DNA from: Variovorax sp. J22P240 | Lineage (GTDB): Bacteria; Pseudomonadota; Gammaproteobacteria; Burkholderiales; Burkholderiaceae_C | DNA: 64,000 nt | Assembly: GCF_030316855.1 (NCBI RefSeq) | Contig: NZ_JASZYR010000002.1 | Span: 124,001 to 188,000, forward strand | Reading direction: 5' to 3' | Shown: one piece after another, positions 1-11,485 of the stretch | How positions within the stretch are numbered: the stretch's first letter is position 1 | Layout of the letters: each line of letters begins with the position of its first letter | Notes under the pieces: model-generated | The model's database searches: none | What the model was told of the DNA's origin: nothing | Seen by the model: only the letters and a program-made list of their open reading frames with translations | Position numbers and translations under genes: made by a program

Positions 1-1213
1 CGGCCGTCGGAGCCGCTGTAGCGGGTGCGGGGCTTGCTGCGGTCGAAGGCGACTTGCCCGTCTCGGCCTTCAGCTTGTTCATGTCCTCGATGTTCTTGGA
101 CAATTCGGCGACGCGCGCCTTGTTCGCCTGCTCCTGGCGTGCCTGCACGAGCTGCTCTTCGGTCGCACGGCCAGGTGCGATGCCTTGCGAGATCTTGAGC
201 TTGTCGGTCGGCGCGTTGGCCGCATTGCGGTCCTCGACATTCGCATCCACCTTCCCCGAAGCCTGGCGGCCGGCATCGGCCTGCTGCGAAGTCGGTGCGT
301 TGTCGGCCAGGCGGCGGCGATATTCGCTGAAGTCCTGGCTCTGCGCGGTCACGGTGCGGCGTGCTTCAGCCGGCGCAACAGCTTCGGCCTGCGATGCGCC
401 AGGCATTTCCAGTACCGCGCCCGCCTTGATTCGATTGATGTTGCCGCCAATGAACGCGTTGGGATTGGCACGCAGCAGGGCCACGAGCATCTGGTCGAGC
501 GACACGTCGGTGGGCTTGTACGCGCCTGCGATCTTGCTGGCGGTGTCGCCGGGGCGCACGGTGACCTGCTCGCCGCCTCCGGTGCGAACCGTATCGGCTT
601 CCGTCGGCGTGACCGCGGCGACGGGCGCCGGTCGCTGCCTGCGGGGTGCGGGCGCTTGAACCACCGCCGGAACGGCGGCCAGCGGCGGTGTCGGACTGAT
701 TTGAGGCGCGGTCGGCGCGATGGGAGCGGTTCTGGCGGCTTGGCGACTGGCCGGGGGATCGAGCAGCACCGTGTAGTCGCGCATGATCCGGCCCGAACCC
801 CAATTGGCTTCGAGCAGAAGATCGATGAAGGGCTCGCTGACCAGGCGGTTGCTGGACAGGCGCACCACGTAGCGCCCGTCGGCGCGCTTCTGCACGCCGA
901 CGCGCACATCCAGCAGTGCGGAGTTGTAGGGGACGCCGGCAGAGCGGAAGGCCTCGGACGAAGCGATGTTGACCTTCAGGCCGTCTGCCTCTGCGGGCGT
1001 GATCTCCGTGACTTCGATTTCCGCGCGGAGCGGCTCGCCGAGCGCTGACTGGACGTTCAGCCGACCCAGCGCCAAAGCGCTGGCATCGGCGCCGAACGCG
1101 CCCAGGGCCAAAGCAACAGCAGCACTGAGAAGGGAAAGCTGGTTCCGACCAGAAATCGTCGGAGTCGGGCGGATGGCCGAAGGGCGGGCCGCAGGCAACG
1201 GATGTCGTGTCAT
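1..1213 (-). CDS. fimV: FimV-like pilus assembly / motility protein, N-terminal part (runs off the left edge)
   Basis: The open frame starts at ATG 1213 and is still open at base 1, so about 404 residues are visible and the 3' end is missing. A signal segment (residues about 20-45, LSLLSAAVALALGAFGADAS) precedes the FimV N-terminal domain, recognisable by LGRLNVQSALGEPLRAEIEV, then SSNRLVSEPFIDLLLEANW and a conserved YTVLLDPP. Further on there is a LysM-like segment (GGEQVTVRPGDTASKIAGAY) followed by an Ala/Pro/Gln-rich linker and a predicted coiled coil. FimV proteins are inner-membrane, peptidoglycan-binding organisers of type IV pili and polar proteins. It lies downstream of asd in the same direction, as in many Burkholderiales. 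Confidence 0.9.
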   Translation of the reverse strand, partial: MTRHPLPAARPSAIRPTPTISGRNQLSLLSAAVALALGAFGADASALALGRLNVQSALGEPLRAEIEVTEITPAEADGLKVNIASSEAFRSAGVPYNSALLDVRVGVQKRADGRYVVRLSSNRLVSEPFIDLLLEANWGSGRIMRDYTVLLDPPASRQAARTAPIAPTAPQISPTPPLAAVPAVVQAPAPRRQRPAPVAAVTPTEADTVRTGGGEQVTVRPGDTASKIAGAYKPTDVSLDQMLVALLRANPNAFIGGNINRIKAGAVLEMPGASQAEAVAPAEARRTVTAQSQDFSEYRRRLADNAPTSQQADAGRQASGKVDANVEDRNAANAPTDKLKISQGIAPGRATEEQLVQARQEQANKARVAELSKNIEDMNKLKAETGKSPSTAASPAPATAAPTA

Positions 1214-1328
1214 GCTGTTAGGGGGCAGCTCGGCCCAAAAGTGTAAGAGGACGTTAACATCATCACCCCGCACTGACAAGGCGACAGGCCTTATCTACCC
1301 AGTGCGTGCAAACTTCGTCATGCATCCG

Positions 1329-1374
1329 CCGTTGCGGCGTAGCAACGGAGCGCGCACCACGAGGTACGCGCTCC
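1329..1374. terminator. Tandem inverted repeats downstream of asd, possible terminator
   Basis: Two hairpins lie just past the asd stop codon. One pairs GGAGCGCG (1347-1354) with CGCGCTCC (1367-1374), with an inner ACC/GGT pair. The other pairs CCGTTGC (1329-1335) with GCAACGG (1342-1348). They share bases, so only one can form at a time. No clear U-run follows on the minus strand, so termination is uncertain; the site could equally be an mRNA-stabilising or attenuator-like structure before fimV. Confidence 0.35.
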
Positions 1375-1379
1375 CCGTT

Positions 1380-2522
1380 TTAAGCCTCCAGGAGGATGCG
1401 CAGCATGCGGCGAAGCGGTTCCGCCGCGCCCCACAGCAGCTGGTCGCCAATGGTGAAGGCGCCGACGTATTCGGGGCCCATGGCCAGCTTGCGCACGCGC
1501 CCGACGGGGATCGTCATCGTTCCGGTGACGGCGACGGGGGTCAGGTCCTTGACCGTGGCCTCGCGGGAGTTCGGCACGACCTTGACCCAATCGTTGTCCG
1601 CCGCGATGAGCGCCTCGATGTCGGCCACCGGGACGTCCTTCTTGAGCTTGAAGGTCAGCGCCTGGCTGTGGCAGCGCATGGCGCCGATGCGCACGCAGAA
1701 GCCGTCGACCGGCGTCGCCGCCGTTCCGAAGCCAGCGCCCTGGCCGAGGATCTTGTTGGTTTCGGCGCCGCCCTTCCACTCTTCCTTGCTCATGCCGTCG
1801 CCGAGATCCTTGTCGATCCACGGGATCAGGCTGCCGCCGAGCGGCGCGCCGAAGTTCGCGGTTTCCGCGGCGGTCAGCGACTGCTGCTTGGCGAGCACCT
1901 TGCGGTCGATTTCGAGGATGGCCGACTTCGGATCATCCAGCAGGGCGCGCACTTCGGCGTTGATCGTGCCGAACTGGGTCAGCAGTTCGCGCATGTGCTG
2001 GGCGCCGCCGCCGGAAGCGGCCTGGTAGGTCATGCTGGTCATCCACTCGACCAGGCCGGCCTTGTAGAGGGCGCCGACGCCCATCAACATGCAGCTGACG
2101 GTGCAGTTGCCGCCGATCCAGTTCTTGCCGCCCTTCGCCAGTGCGTTCTGGATGACGGGGAGGTTGACCGGATCGAGCACGATGATCGCATCGTCGTTCA
2201 TGCGCAGCGTGGAGGCTGCGTCGATCCAGTGGCCCTTCCAGCCGGCTGCACGCAGCTTGGGGAAGACTTCGGTCGTGTAGTCGCCGCCCTGCGCGGTGAC
2301 AATGATGTCGCACTTCTTCAGTGCGTCGATGTCGTGCGCGTCCTTGAGCGTGGCTTCGTTCTTCGCCATCGCCGGGGCCTTGCCGCCGGCATTGGACGTC
2401 GAGAAGAAGACCGGCTCGAACAGTCCGAAGTCGCGTTCGGCCTGCATGCGGTCCATGAGGACCGAGCCGACCATGCCGCGCCAGCCCACAAGGCCGACCA
2501 GAGGTTGATTTGCGTTCGCCAT
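1380..2522 (-). CDS. asd: Aspartate-semialdehyde dehydrogenase
   Basis: 380 residues, the usual length for the Gram-negative type. It reduces beta-aspartyl phosphate to aspartate semialdehyde with NADPH, the branch point to lysine/diaminopimelate, threonine and methionine. The nucleotide-binding loop GWRGMVGS is at residues 13-20, the catalytic cysteine is Cys140 in GGNCTVSCM, and the acid/base histidine is probably His285 in [10 protein letters not shown]. It follows leuB by about 90 bases in the same direction, so it may share the leu transcript. The pairing leuB-asd-fimV is usual in this family. Confidence 0.97.
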   Translation of the reverse strand: MANANQPLVGLVGWRGMVGSVLMDRMQAERDFGLFEPVFFSTSNAGGKAPAMAKNEATLKDAHDIDALKKCDIIVTAQGGDYTTEVFPKLRAAGWKGHWIDAASTLRMNDDAIIVLDPVNLPVIQNALAKGGKNWIGGNCTVSCMLMGVGALYKAGLVEWMTSMTYQAASGGGAQHMRELLTQFGTINAEVRALLDDPKSAILEIDRKVLAKQQSLTAAETANFGAPLGGSLIPWIDKDLGDGMSKEEWKGGAETNKILGQGAGFGTAATPVDGFCVRIGAMRCHSQALTFKLKKDVPVADIEALIAADNDWVKVVPNSREATVKDLTPVAVTGTMTIPVGRVRKLAMGPEYVGAFTIGDQLLWGAAEPLRRMLRILLEA

Positions 2523-2611
2523 TTCAGTTTGCCCTTGTAAAAAAGAAAGTTGTCTTCTCTTTGCGCCCGGCTCGTCAGAGCCGGGGGAGGGCGTGACGAA
2601 TCGGGCTGCGG

Positions 2612-3700
2612 TTAGCCGGTAATCGTCGTTTTGGTGATGGCAGCCACCACAGCATCGCCCATTTCGCGGGTGCCGACCTTGGTGGTACCTGCGGACCAGA
2701 TGTCTGCCGTGCGCAGCCCCTGGGCCAGCACCTGCTTGACCGCCGACTCGATTCGGTCGGCAGCCTGGGGCTGGTTGAGGGAGAAGCGGAGCATCATGGC
2801 AGCGGACAGGATTGTAGCCAATGGGTTGGCAACCCCTTTGCCGGCGATGTCTGGCGCGCTGCCATGGCTGGGCTCGTAGAGGCCCTGGTTGCTCGAATTG
2901 AGCGATGCGGAGGGCAGCATGCCGATGGAGCCGGTGAGCATCGCCGCCTCGTCGGAGAGGATGTCGCCGAACATGTTGCCGGTGACGACCACGTCGAATT
3001 TTTTCGGCGCCTTGACCAGTTGCATCGCCGCGTTGTCGACGTACATGTGGTCGAGCTCGATGTCGGGGTATTCCTTGCCGACCTCGGTCACGATGTCCTT
3101 CCAGAACTGGAAGGTCTCCAGCACGTTGGCCTTGTCGACGCTGGTCACGCGCTTGCTGCGCTTGCGCGCCGCCTGGAATGCGACGTGGGCGATGCGTTCG
3201 ACCTCGGGGCGCGAGTAGCGCATCGTGTCGAAGGCTTCTTCGGCGCCCGGGAAGTGGCCGTCGACCGCGGTGCGGCGGCCGCGCGGCTGGCCGAAATATA
3301 TGTCGCCTGTCAGCTCGCGAATGATGAGGATGTCCAGGCCTGCGATCAGTTCGGGCTTGAGGCTCGATGCGTCCACCAGTTGCTCGTAGCAGATGGCCGG
3401 ACGGAAGTTGGCGAACAGGCCGAGGTTCTTGCGCAAGCCCAGAATGGCCTGCTCGGGCCGAAGTGACCGCTCCAACTTATCGTACTTCCAGTCGCCGACC
3501 GCGCCGAACAGCACGGCGTCGGCTTCCTTGGCGAGTTTGAGCGTGGATTCGGGCAGCGGATGGCCGTGGGCCTCGTAGGCCGCGCCGCCGACCAACGCCG
3601 ATTCGGTCTCGAACGAGAGGTCAAGCACTTCGAGGACGCGAAGCGCCTCGGCGACGATTTCAGTGCCGATGCCGTCACCGGGGAGAACTGCGATTTTCAT
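2612..3700 (-). CDS. leuB: 3-isopropylmalate dehydrogenase
   Basis: 362 residues from ATG 3700 ([16 protein letters not shown]). The frame stays open upstream into leuD, but that extension is only a shadow frame of leuD. It oxidatively decarboxylates 3-isopropylmalate to 2-oxoisocaproate with NAD in leucine synthesis. The N-terminal GDGIG turn, the conserved region around [11 protein letters not shown], and the C-terminal NAD-binding segment [19 protein letters not shown] are all present. It is the third gene of leuC-leuD-leuB, with 29 bases to leuD. Confidence 0.97.
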   Translation of the reverse strand: MKIAVLPGDGIGTEIVAEALRVLEVLDLSFETESALVGGAAYEAHGHPLPESTLKLAKEADAVLFGAVGDWKYDKLERSLRPEQAILGLRKNLGLFANFRPAICYEQLVDASSLKPELIAGLDILIIRELTGDIYFGQPRGRRTAVDGHFPGAEEAFDTMRYSRPEVERIAHVAFQAARKRSKRVTSVDKANVLETFQFWKDIVTEVGKEYPDIELDHMYVDNAAMQLVKAPKKFDVVVTGNMFGDILSDEAAMLTGSIGMLPSASLNSSNQGLYEPSHGSAPDIAGKGVANPLATILSAAMMLRFSLNQPQAADRIESAVKQVLAQGLRTADIWSAGTTKVGTREMGDAVVAAITKTTITG

Positions 3701-3729
3701 GAGAGTCTGTTCTGAAGAGAGTGAAGGGT

Positions 3730-4380
3730 TCAGGCGATCAACTGGTGCGTGAGCCAGGGCTTCTTCGCCAGGCGCTCGGCCTCGAAGGCCTTGATCTTGT
3801 CCTTTTGGCGCAGGGTCAGGCCGATGTCGTCCAGCCCATTGATCAGGCAGAACTTGCGGAAGGCCTGCACTTCGAACGGAAGCTCGACGCCGTCCGGCTT
3901 GATCACGACCTGGCGCTCGAGATCGATCGTCAAGCTGTAGCCCGGGAAGGCCAAGGTTTCGTCGAAGAGTTGCGCGACCTGGGATTCGCTCAGCACGATC
4001 GGCAGCAGGCCGTTCTTGAAGCTGTTGTTGAAAAAGATGTCCGCGTAGCTCGGCGAGATGATGGCGCGGAAACCGTACTGGTCCAGCGCCCAGGGCGCGT
4101 GCTCGCGCGACGAGCCGCAGCCGAAGTTCTTGCGCGCGAGCAGCACGGAGGCGCCCGCGTAGCGCGGCTGGTTCAGCACGAAGTCGGGGTTGGGCTTGCG
4201 CGTCGTCGGATCCTGGCCGGGCTCGCCCGGGTCCAGGTAGCGCCAGGCGTCGAAGAGGTTCGGACCGAAGCCGGTCTTGCGAATCGACTTCAGGAACTGC
4301 TTGGGGATGATCGCGTCGGTGTCGACGTTCTCGCGGTCCATCGGCGCCACGAGGCCCTTGTGCACTGTGAATTTCTGCAT
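3730..4380 (-). CDS. leuD: 3-isopropylmalate dehydratase small subunit
   Basis: 216 residues, full length. It is the swivel subunit that completes the LeuC active site for isomerising 2- to 3-isopropylmalate. The signature [13 protein letters not shown] and the following [20 protein letters not shown] identify it. It starts 17 bases after the leuC stop, which indicates one transcript with leuC and leuB. No entericidin-like gene separates leuC and leuD here; that gene lies upstream at 6916-7056 instead. Confidence 0.97.
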   Translation of the reverse strand: MQKFTVHKGLVAPMDRENVDTDAIIPKQFLKSIRKTGFGPNLFDAWRYLDPGEPGQDPTTRKPNPDFVLNQPRYAGASVLLARKNFGCGSSREHAPWALDQYGFRAIISPSYADIFFNNSFKNGLLPIVLSESQVAQLFDETLAFPGYSLTIDLERQVVIKPDGVELPFEVQAFRKFCLINGLDDIGLTLRQKDKIKAFEAERLAKKPWLTHQLIA

Positions 4381-4397
4381 GGTGTCTGGCTCCTGGT

Positions 4398-5819
4398 TCA
4401 GGCGAATTGGCGGACGTCGACGAAATGGCCATGCACAGCCGCGGCCGCGGCCATGGCCGGACTTACGAGATGGGTGCGACCGCCGGCGCCTTGCCGTCCT
4501 TCAAAATTGCGGTTGCTGGTCGATGCGCAGCGCTCGCCGGGTTCGAGCCGGTCGGCGTTCATCGCGAGACACATCGAGCAGCCGGGTTCGCGCCATTCGA
4601 AGCCTGCCGCCTTGAAGATCTGGTCGAGGCCTTCGCGCTCGGCCTGCTCCTTCACGAGGCCCGACCCGGGAACGACCATCGCCAGCTTCACGTTCTTGGC
4701 GACCTTCTGGCCGAGCTTCTTGACCATGGCTGCAGCTTCCCGCATGTCCTCGATGCGGCTGTTGGTGCAGGAGCCGATGAACACCTTGTCGATGAGGATG
4801 TCGTTCATCGGCTTGTTCGGCTCCAGGCCCATGTAGGTGAGCGCACGCTCGATGGCGCCGCGCTTGTTGGCGTCTTTTTCCTTGTCCGGATCGGGCACGC
4901 GGCCATCCACGGGAACGACCATCTCGGGCGAGGTGCCCCAGGTCACTTGCGGCTTGATCTGCGCGGCGTCGAACTCGACCACCGTGTCGAAGTGCGCGCC
5001 CGGGTCCGAGTGCAGCGTCTTCCAGTACTCGACCGCCTGGTCCCACTCGACGCCGGTGGGGGAGAGCGGGCGGCCTTTCACGTAGGTGATGGTCTTTTCG
5101 TCGACGGCGACGAGCCCGGCGCGTGCACCGGCTTCGATCGCCATGTTGCAGACCGTCATGCGGCCTTCCATCGTGAGGTCACGGATGGCGGAGCCGGCGA
5201 ACTCGATCGTGTAGCCCGTGCCACCGGCAGTGCCGATCTTGCCGATGACGGCGAGCACGATGTCCTTGGCCGTGCAGCCCAGCGGCAGCTTGCCGTCGAC
5301 CTTCACGAGCAGGTTCTTCGCCTTCCTGGCGAGCAAGGTCTGCGTGGCCATGACGTGCTCGACTTCGCTCGTGCCGATGCCATGCGCCAGTGCACCGAAG
5401 GCGCCGTGCGTGGACGTGTGCGAGTCGCCGCACACCACGGTCATGCCCGGCAGCGTGGCGCCCGATTCCGGTCCGATCACGTGCACGATGCCCTGGCGCT
5501 TGCTCAGGAACGGAAAGAACGCGGCGGCGCCGAATTCCTTGATGTTGCTGTCGAGCGTGGTGATCTGTTCCTTGCTGATCGGGTCCTCGATGCCGTCGTA
5601 GCCGCGTTCCCAGTGGGTGGTCGGCGTGTTGTGGTCGGCCGTGGCCACGACCGAGCTGATGCGCCACAGCTTGCGGCCGGCTTCGCGCAGGCCTTCGAAG
5701 GCCTGCGGGCTGGTCACTTCATGGACCAGGTGCCGGTCGATGTAGAGGATCGCGGTGCCGTCTTCCTCGGTGTGGACGACGTGTTCGTCCCAGAGTTTGT
5801 CGTAGAGGGTGCGTGCCAT
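4398..5819 (-). CDS. leuC: 3-isopropylmalate dehydratase large subunit
   Basis: 473 residues, full length. It is the [4Fe-4S] subunit of isopropylmalate isomerase. Cluster ligands are visible as Cys351 (FIGSCTNSR), Cys414 and Cys417 ([10 protein letters not shown]). The substrate-binding motifs [12 protein letters not shown] and [12 protein letters not shown] are intact. It is the first enzyme gene of the leu operon and starts 30 bases after the LysR gene, so the regulator may be co-transcribed. Confidence 0.97.
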   Translation of the reverse strand: MARTLYDKLWDEHVVHTEEDGTAILYIDRHLVHEVTSPQAFEGLREAGRKLWRISSVVATADHNTPTTHWERGYDGIEDPISKEQITTLDSNIKEFGAAAFFPFLSKRQGIVHVIGPESGATLPGMTVVCGDSHTSTHGAFGALAHGIGTSEVEHVMATQTLLARKAKNLLVKVDGKLPLGCTAKDIVLAVIGKIGTAGGTGYTIEFAGSAIRDLTMEGRMTVCNMAIEAGARAGLVAVDEKTITYVKGRPLSPTGVEWDQAVEYWKTLHSDPGAHFDTVVEFDAAQIKPQVTWGTSPEMVVPVDGRVPDPDKEKDANKRGAIERALTYMGLEPNKPMNDILIDKVFIGSCTNSRIEDMREAAAMVKKLGQKVAKNVKLAMVVPGSGLVKEQAEREGLDQIFKAAGFEWREPGCSMCLAMNADRLEPGERCASTSNRNFEGRQGAGGRTHLVSPAMAAAAAVHGHFVDVRQFA

Positions 5820-5849
5820 GGTGGTCTCTTTCGTGGGAAGGAATTTGTC

Positions 5850-6797
5850 TTATGCGGCGGCGAACTGGGCAGTTGCCCCCGCCGGGGTGTGCAGGTGTTT
5901 GACGAGCATGCGCGCCGCAACCGGCAGCGTCGAGAAGTCGCGTGCAATCAACCGGATCTCGCGTGCCGCCCAGGAATCGTTGAGCGCCACGCTCTGAAGG
6001 CTGCGGCCGATGCCACCGCGCATCAATTCGAAGGCCCGGCGGGGCATCACGCCGACGCCGAGGCCGTTCTCGATCATGCGGCACATGGCGTCGAGGCCCG
6101 TCACGTGGATGCGCAGCCGGATCGTGCGATTGGCGGCCAGGGCAGCCTGGTGCATGGCGACATAGATCGAACTGTTGGTGTGCAGCCCGACATGGTCGAA
6201 GTCCAGCGAGTCCGAGAAATCGATTGCGCGTTGGCCTGCCAGAGGGTGGCCCGTCGGCACGATCAGCACCAATGCATCTTCGCGGTATGGCAGGCTTTGC
6301 AGTTCGCTCGCGCCTTCGGGGAGATGGCAGATGCCGAGGTCGGCCGCGCCTTCGTGCACCGCGCGGACGACTTCGCTGCTCAGATGTTCCTCGAGGTCGA
6401 TCTTGATCGCGTCGTGCTCGCGCGTGAAGGCTCCGAGGTCTTCAGGCAGGAACTGCACGATCGCCGAGATGTTGGCGTGCACCCGCACATGGCCACGCAC
6501 GCCGTCGGCGTACTCGCTGAGTTCGCCCTGCATCTTTTCGAGGCTATAGAGCACCGAACGCGCATGATGGAGCAGGCTCTCGCCAGCGGGCGTCAAGTCG
6601 ACGCCGCGCGCATGGCGATAGAGGAGAGGGGTGCCCAGCGTGGCCTCGAGGTCCGACAGGCGCTTGCTGATCGCCGAGGCCGCGATGAACTCGCGTTCGG
6701 CAGCACGGCCGATGCTGCCCAGCTCGCAAACGGCCACGAACAACTGCAAGGACGTGAGGTCGATGCGTCGGGCGAAGCTGCGTTCGGAGGAGGTCAT
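5850..6797 (-). CDS. LysR-family transcriptional regulator upstream of leuCDB
   Basis: 315 residues. The N-terminal winged helix-turn-helix (residues about 12-70) begins IDLTSLQLFVAVCELGSIGR. A LysR substrate-binding domain follows (about 95-300) with the usual inducer-pocket run ALVLIVPTGHPLAG. The gene points the same way as leuCDB and sits directly in front of it. Control of leucine synthesis is a reasonable inference from position, but the ligand cannot be read from the sequence. The divergent arrangement typical of LysR targets is absent. Confidence 0.9.
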   Translation of the reverse strand: MTSSERSFARRIDLTSLQLFVAVCELGSIGRAAEREFIAASAISKRLSDLEATLGTPLLYRHARGVDLTPAGESLLHHARSVLYSLEKMQGELSEYADGVRGHVRVHANISAIVQFLPEDLGAFTREHDAIKIDLEEHLSSEVVRAVHEGAADLGICHLPEGASELQSLPYREDALVLIVPTGHPLAGQRAIDFSDSLDFDHVGLHTNSSIYVAMHQAALAANRTIRLRIHVTGLDAMCRMIENGLGVGVMPRRAFELMRGGIGRSLQSVALNDSWAAREIRLIARDFSTLPVAARMLVKHLHTPAGATAQFAAA

Positions 6798-6915
6798 ACG
6801 GGTCTTGGCATCTCGTTCTGAGATGGAGGCCCGTATTTTCTCTCCGTTTTGGGGTGGGAGTCATCGCGATGCGCGATGACTTCATTGCCGTGGGGCGATG
6901 AGCGCCCCAGGGCCG

Positions 6916-7056
6916 TTACTGCTTCTTCTTCGCCGCATCCTCCATCTTTTCGCCACCCTTCTGGATGTCCTGTCCGGCACCCTTCATGGTGTTGCAACCG
7001 GCCAGCGGAACGGCGAAAGCAAAGGCGACTGTGATCAACGCGGCAAGCTTCTTCAT
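6916..7056 (-). CDS. Entericidin-like small lipoprotein
   Basis: 46 residues. The start is ATG 7056, with AAGGAG seven bases upstream. A short signal peptide ends in the lipobox LAGC (Cys21), followed by a small charged, Lys-rich mature part ending DAAKKKQ, with the QDIQKGGEKMEDAA pattern seen in EcnA/EcnB-type entericidins. These are small envelope lipoproteins of unclear role, originally described as bacteriolytic antidote/toxin partners. Only one member is present here. It lies alone between gltA and the LysR gene. Confidence 0.82.
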   Translation of the reverse strand: MKKLAALITVAFAFAVPLAGCNTMKGAGQDIQKGGEKMEDAAKKKQ

Positions 7057-7155
7057 GATGGAACTCCTTCGTTCAAATTGGCGAAAAAGGTGAATGGATT
7101 CATTCCCCCGATGAAACTTATCGCCCTGGTCGGCCTGTCCGTGTCAGCCAAAACG

Positions 7156-7180
7156 CAAAAAAGCTGCCCGAAGGCAGCTT
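7156..7180 (-). terminator. Rho-independent terminator of the sdh-gltA operon
   Basis: An 8-bp perfect stem pairs AAGCTGCC (7161-7168) with GGCAGCTT (7173-7180) around a CGAA (TTCG on the minus strand) loop. Read on the minus strand it is followed by a run of T. It lies about 25 bases past the gltA stop. Confidence 0.85.
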
Positions 7181-7205
7181 TCCTGGTTGAGGGTCGAACG
7201 GAAGA

Positions 7206-8516
<1,311 letters not shown>

Positions 8517-8540
8517 TTCGAGTGTCTTTCAAAGGATTGT

Positions 8541-8852
8541 TCAGGAAGATAAGGATTGCGCGCCGTCGGTGCGCATCAGCTGCAACAGTGCGACCACCCC
8601 GGCCCCGGCCCATTCGGGCTCAGGCTCCTTTCGCCGAAGCAGAAGGTCGAGCAGATCGTTGTCCGACAGGTCCATCAATGTCTCCAGTGCCTGTGCCTGC
8701 CCGCGGGTCAGGCTTGCTTCATGTCGTTCGAAGAAACGCGCAATGAACAGGTCGTTTTCGAGCAGGCCGCGCCGGCAACGCCATTTCAGCTTGCTCAGCG
8801 CGCGTTCGCTGATCGGCTGGTCGAAGTCGTCGGTGGCTTGCATGGGGTTCAA
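8541..8852 (-). CDS. sdhE: FAD assembly factor SdhE
   Basis: 103 residues, small and acidic. The RGxxE motif needed for flavinylation is present as RRGLLEND near residue 27. SdhE helps attach FAD covalently to SdhA. It is placed directly after sdhB (5-base gap) and before gltA, which fits that task. Confidence 0.92.
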   Translation of the reverse strand: MNPMQATDDFDQPISERALSKLKWRCRRGLLENDLFIARFFERHEASLTRGQAQALETLMDLSDNDLLDLLLRRKEPEPEWAGAGVVALLQLMRTDGAQSLSS

Positions 8853-8856
8853 CTCA

Positions 8857-9558
8857 CTAGATGGCGCGACGCACCATGAGTTCCTTGATCTTGCCGATCG
8901 CCTTGGTCGGATTCAGCCCCTTGGGGCACACGTCCACGCAATTCATGATCGTGTGGCAGCGGAACAGGCGATAGGGGTCTTCAAGGTTGTCCAGGCGCTC
9001 GCCGGTCGCGTCGTCGCGGCTGTCGGCGATGAAGCGGTAAGCCTGCAGGAGGCCTGCAGGGCCCACGAACTTGTCGGGGTTCCACCAGAAGCTCGGGCAG
9101 CTCGTCGAGCAGCTTGCGCACAGGATGCACTCGTAGAGGCCGTTGAGCTCGTCGCGCTCTTCGGGCGACTGCAGGCGCTCCTTCTCGGGCGGAATCGTGT
9201 CGTTCTGCAGGTAGGGCTTGATCGAGTTGTACTGCTTGAAGAACTGCGTCATGTCCACGATCAGGTCGCGGATCACCGGCAGGCCGGGCAGCGGCTTCAG
9301 CACGATCGTGCCCTTGAGCGTCAGCATGTTGGTCAGGCAGGCCAGACCGTTCTTGCCGTTGATGTTCATGGCGTCCGAGCCGCAGACGCCTTCGCGGCAC
9401 GAGCGGCGGAAGGACAGCGTCGGATCTTGCGCCTTGAGCTTCATCAGGGCGTCGAGCAGCATGCGCTCGTGGCCGTCGAGTTCGATCTCGACGGTCTGCA
9501 TGTAGGGCTTGGCGTCCTTGTCCGGGTCGTAGCGGTAGATTTGAAATGTGCGCTTCAT
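8857..9558 (-). CDS. sdhB: Succinate dehydrogenase iron-sulfur subunit
   Basis: 233 residues. Three cysteine groups for the 2Fe-2S, 4Fe-4S and 3Fe-4S clusters are visible: SCREGVCGSDAMN with a downstream GLAC, then CILCASCSTSCPSFWWN, then CHTIMNCVDVCPKGLNP. It passes electrons from the SdhA flavin to the membrane quinone site in complex II. It is encoded between sdhA and sdhE. Confidence 0.98.
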   Translation of the reverse strand: MKRTFQIYRYDPDKDAKPYMQTVEIELDGHERMLLDALMKLKAQDPTLSFRRSCREGVCGSDAMNINGKNGLACLTNMLTLKGTIVLKPLPGLPVIRDLIVDMTQFFKQYNSIKPYLQNDTIPPEKERLQSPEERDELNGLYECILCASCSTSCPSFWWNPDKFVGPAGLLQAYRFIADSRDDATGERLDNLEDPYRLFRCHTIMNCVDVCPKGLNPTKAIGKIKELMVRRAI

Positions 9559-9589
9559 CGTGATGACCTTGTGATGCTTTCTCGTGGGC

Positions 9590-11398
9590 TTAGAACGTGC
9601 GGACCTTGGGCGGCACGGACTCGACTGTCAGCGGCTGCAGCTTGACGGGCTTGTACGAGAGGCGGTTGTCCTGGCTGTACCAGAGCGTGTGCTTCATCCA
9701 GTTGGCGTCGTCGCGGCCCAGCGGTGCGACGGGGTCGTCGGCGGGTCGTTCGTAGTCTTCCACCGTGTGGGCGCCGCGGCATTCCTTGCGTGCGGCGGCC
9801 GAGACCATCGTGGCTTGCGCCACTTCGATCAGATTGTCGACTTCCAGCGCTTCGATGCGAGCGGTGTTGAACACGCGCGACTTGTCCTTGAGCGTGACCG
9901 CTGCAACGCGCTCGCGCACGGCGGCAATCTTCTGCACGCCTTCGTCCATCGATGCCTGCTTGCGGAACACGGCGGCGTGCTGCTGCATGACCGAACGGAT
10001 CTCGTTGGCGACGTCCTGCGCGTATTCGCCGCTGGTGGAGCGTTCGAGCTGGTTGAGGCGCTCCAGCGTGCGGTCGGCGGCATCGGCCGGGAGGTCCTTG
10101 TGCTCCTTGAGCTTGTCGTTGAACTCGACGATGTGGTTGCCCGCCGCGCGGCCGAACACCAGCAGGTCGAGCAGCGAGTTCGTGCCCAGGCGGTTGGCAC
10201 CGTGCACGCTTACGCAGGAGCATTCGCCGACTGCGTAGAGGCCGTTCACGACGGCACTGTTCTCCTCGCCCTTCTGGATGACGACCTGGCCGTTGATGTT
10301 GGTCGGAATGCCGCCCATCTGGTAGTGGATGGTGGGCACGACCGGGATCGGTTCCTTCGTGATGTCGACGTTGGCGAAGTTGACGCCAATCTCGTACACC
10401 GAAGGCAGGCGCTTGTGGATCGTCTCGGCACCGAGATGGTCCAGCTTGAGCAGCACGTAGTCCTTGTTCGGACCGCACCCGCGGCCTTCCTTGATTTCCT
10501 GATCCATCGAACGCGAGACGAAGTCGCGCGGTGCGAGGTCCTTCAGCGTGGGCGCGTAGCGTTCCATGAAGCGCTCGCCGTTGCTGTTCAGCAGGATCGC
10601 GCCTTCGCCGCGGCAACCTTCGGTCAGCAGCACGCCGGCGCCGGCCACGCCGGTCGGGTGGAACTGCCAGAACTCCATGTCCTGCAGCGGAATACCTGCG
10701 CGTGCGGCCATGCCGAGACCGTCGCCGGTGTTGATGAAGGCATTGGTCGACGCCGCGAAGATGCGGCCTGCGCCACCCGTGGCGAGCAGCACGGTCTTGG
10801 CCTGCAGGATGTGCAGGTCGCCGGTTTCCATTTCGAGCGCGGTCACGCCGACCACGTCGCCTTCGTCGTCGCGGATCAGGTCGAGCGCCATCCACTCGAC
10901 GAAGAACTGAGTGCGCGCTTCGACGTTCTTCTGATAGAGCGTGTGCAGCATCGCGTGGCCGGTACGGTCGGCCGCTGCGCAGGCGCGCTGGACGGGCTTT
11001 TCACCGTAGTTGGCCGTGTGGCCGCCGAAGGGACGCTGGTAGATCGTGCCGTCCGGATTGCGGTCGAAGGGCATGCCGAAGTGCTCGAGCTCGTAGACCA
11101 CCTTCGGCGCTTCGCGGCACATGAACTCGATCGCGTCCTGGTCGCCGAGCCAGTCGGAGCCCTTGATCGTGTCGTAAAAGTGGAAGTGCCAGTTGTCCTC
11201 GCTCATGTTGCCGAGCGAGGCGCCGACGCCCCCCTGGGCAGCGACCGTGTGCGAGCGCGTCGGGAACACTTTGGACAGCACGGCCACGTTGAGGCCGGCG
11301 CGAGCGAGCTGCAGCGAGGCACGCATGCCGGAGCCGCCGGCGCCGACGATGACGACGTCGAACTTCCGCTTGGTGATTTGTTCTTTGGTGTAGGTCAT
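9590..11398 (-). CDS. sdhA: Succinate dehydrogenase flavoprotein subunit
   Basis: 602 residues from ATG 11398 (MTYTKEQITKRKFDVVIVGA). The frame extends ten codons further upstream, but that part lies in the REP-like spacer. The FAD-binding loop VGAGGSGMRA is near residue 19, and the histidine that carries covalent FAD is in SHTVAAQGGVGASLGN. The capping-domain and active-site segments (FWQFHPTGVAG, and SVHGANRLGTNSLLDLLVFG) are intact. Confidence 0.98.
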   Translation of the reverse strand: MTYTKEQITKRKFDVVIVGAGGSGMRASLQLARAGLNVAVLSKVFPTRSHTVAAQGGVGASLGNMSEDNWHFHFYDTIKGSDWLGDQDAIEFMCREAPKVVYELEHFGMPFDRNPDGTIYQRPFGGHTANYGEKPVQRACAAADRTGHAMLHTLYQKNVEARTQFFVEWMALDLIRDDEGDVVGVTALEMETGDLHILQAKTVLLATGGAGRIFAASTNAFINTGDGLGMAARAGIPLQDMEFWQFHPTGVAGAGVLLTEGCRGEGAILLNSNGERFMERYAPTLKDLAPRDFVSRSMDQEIKEGRGCGPNKDYVLLKLDHLGAETIHKRLPSVYEIGVNFANVDITKEPIPVVPTIHYQMGGIPTNINGQVVIQKGEENSAVVNGLYAVGECSCVSVHGANRLGTNSLLDLLVFGRAAGNHIVEFNDKLKEHKDLPADAADRTLERLNQLERSTSGEYAQDVANEIRSVMQQHAAVFRKQASMDEGVQKIAAVRERVAAVTLKDKSRVFNTARIEALEVDNLIEVAQATMVSAAARKECRGAHTVEDYERPADDPVAPLGRDDANWMKHTLWYSQDNRLSYKPVKLQPLTVESVPPKVRTF

Positions 11399-11401
11399 GG
11401 G

Positions 11402-11458
11402 GTCAGGACTCCTGCCGGGCCGCCCCAAGGGAGGCCTCGCCCCCGCGGGGGGCAGCGA
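11402..11458. repeat. GC-rich REP-like palindromic spacer between sdhD and sdhA
   Basis: The 87-base spacer between sdhD and sdhA holds a palindrome of C and G runs (GCCCCCGCGGGGGGC, about 11440-11454), preceded by a CCGCCCCAAGGGAGGC block. Sequences of this style recur between genes in Comamonadaceae, and a related block lies at 58141-58228. It interrupts an otherwise tight operon and may modulate the sdhD/sdhA transcript. Confidence 0.5.
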
Positions 11459-11485
11459 TTATGTGAAACGAAAAGCGTGGGGGCA

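Noticed and set aside
2612..4432. A 606-residue leuD-leuB fusion-like frame
   Set aside because: The upstream part is an out-of-frame shadow of leuD; leuB has a clear ATG at 3700 with the normal N terminus.
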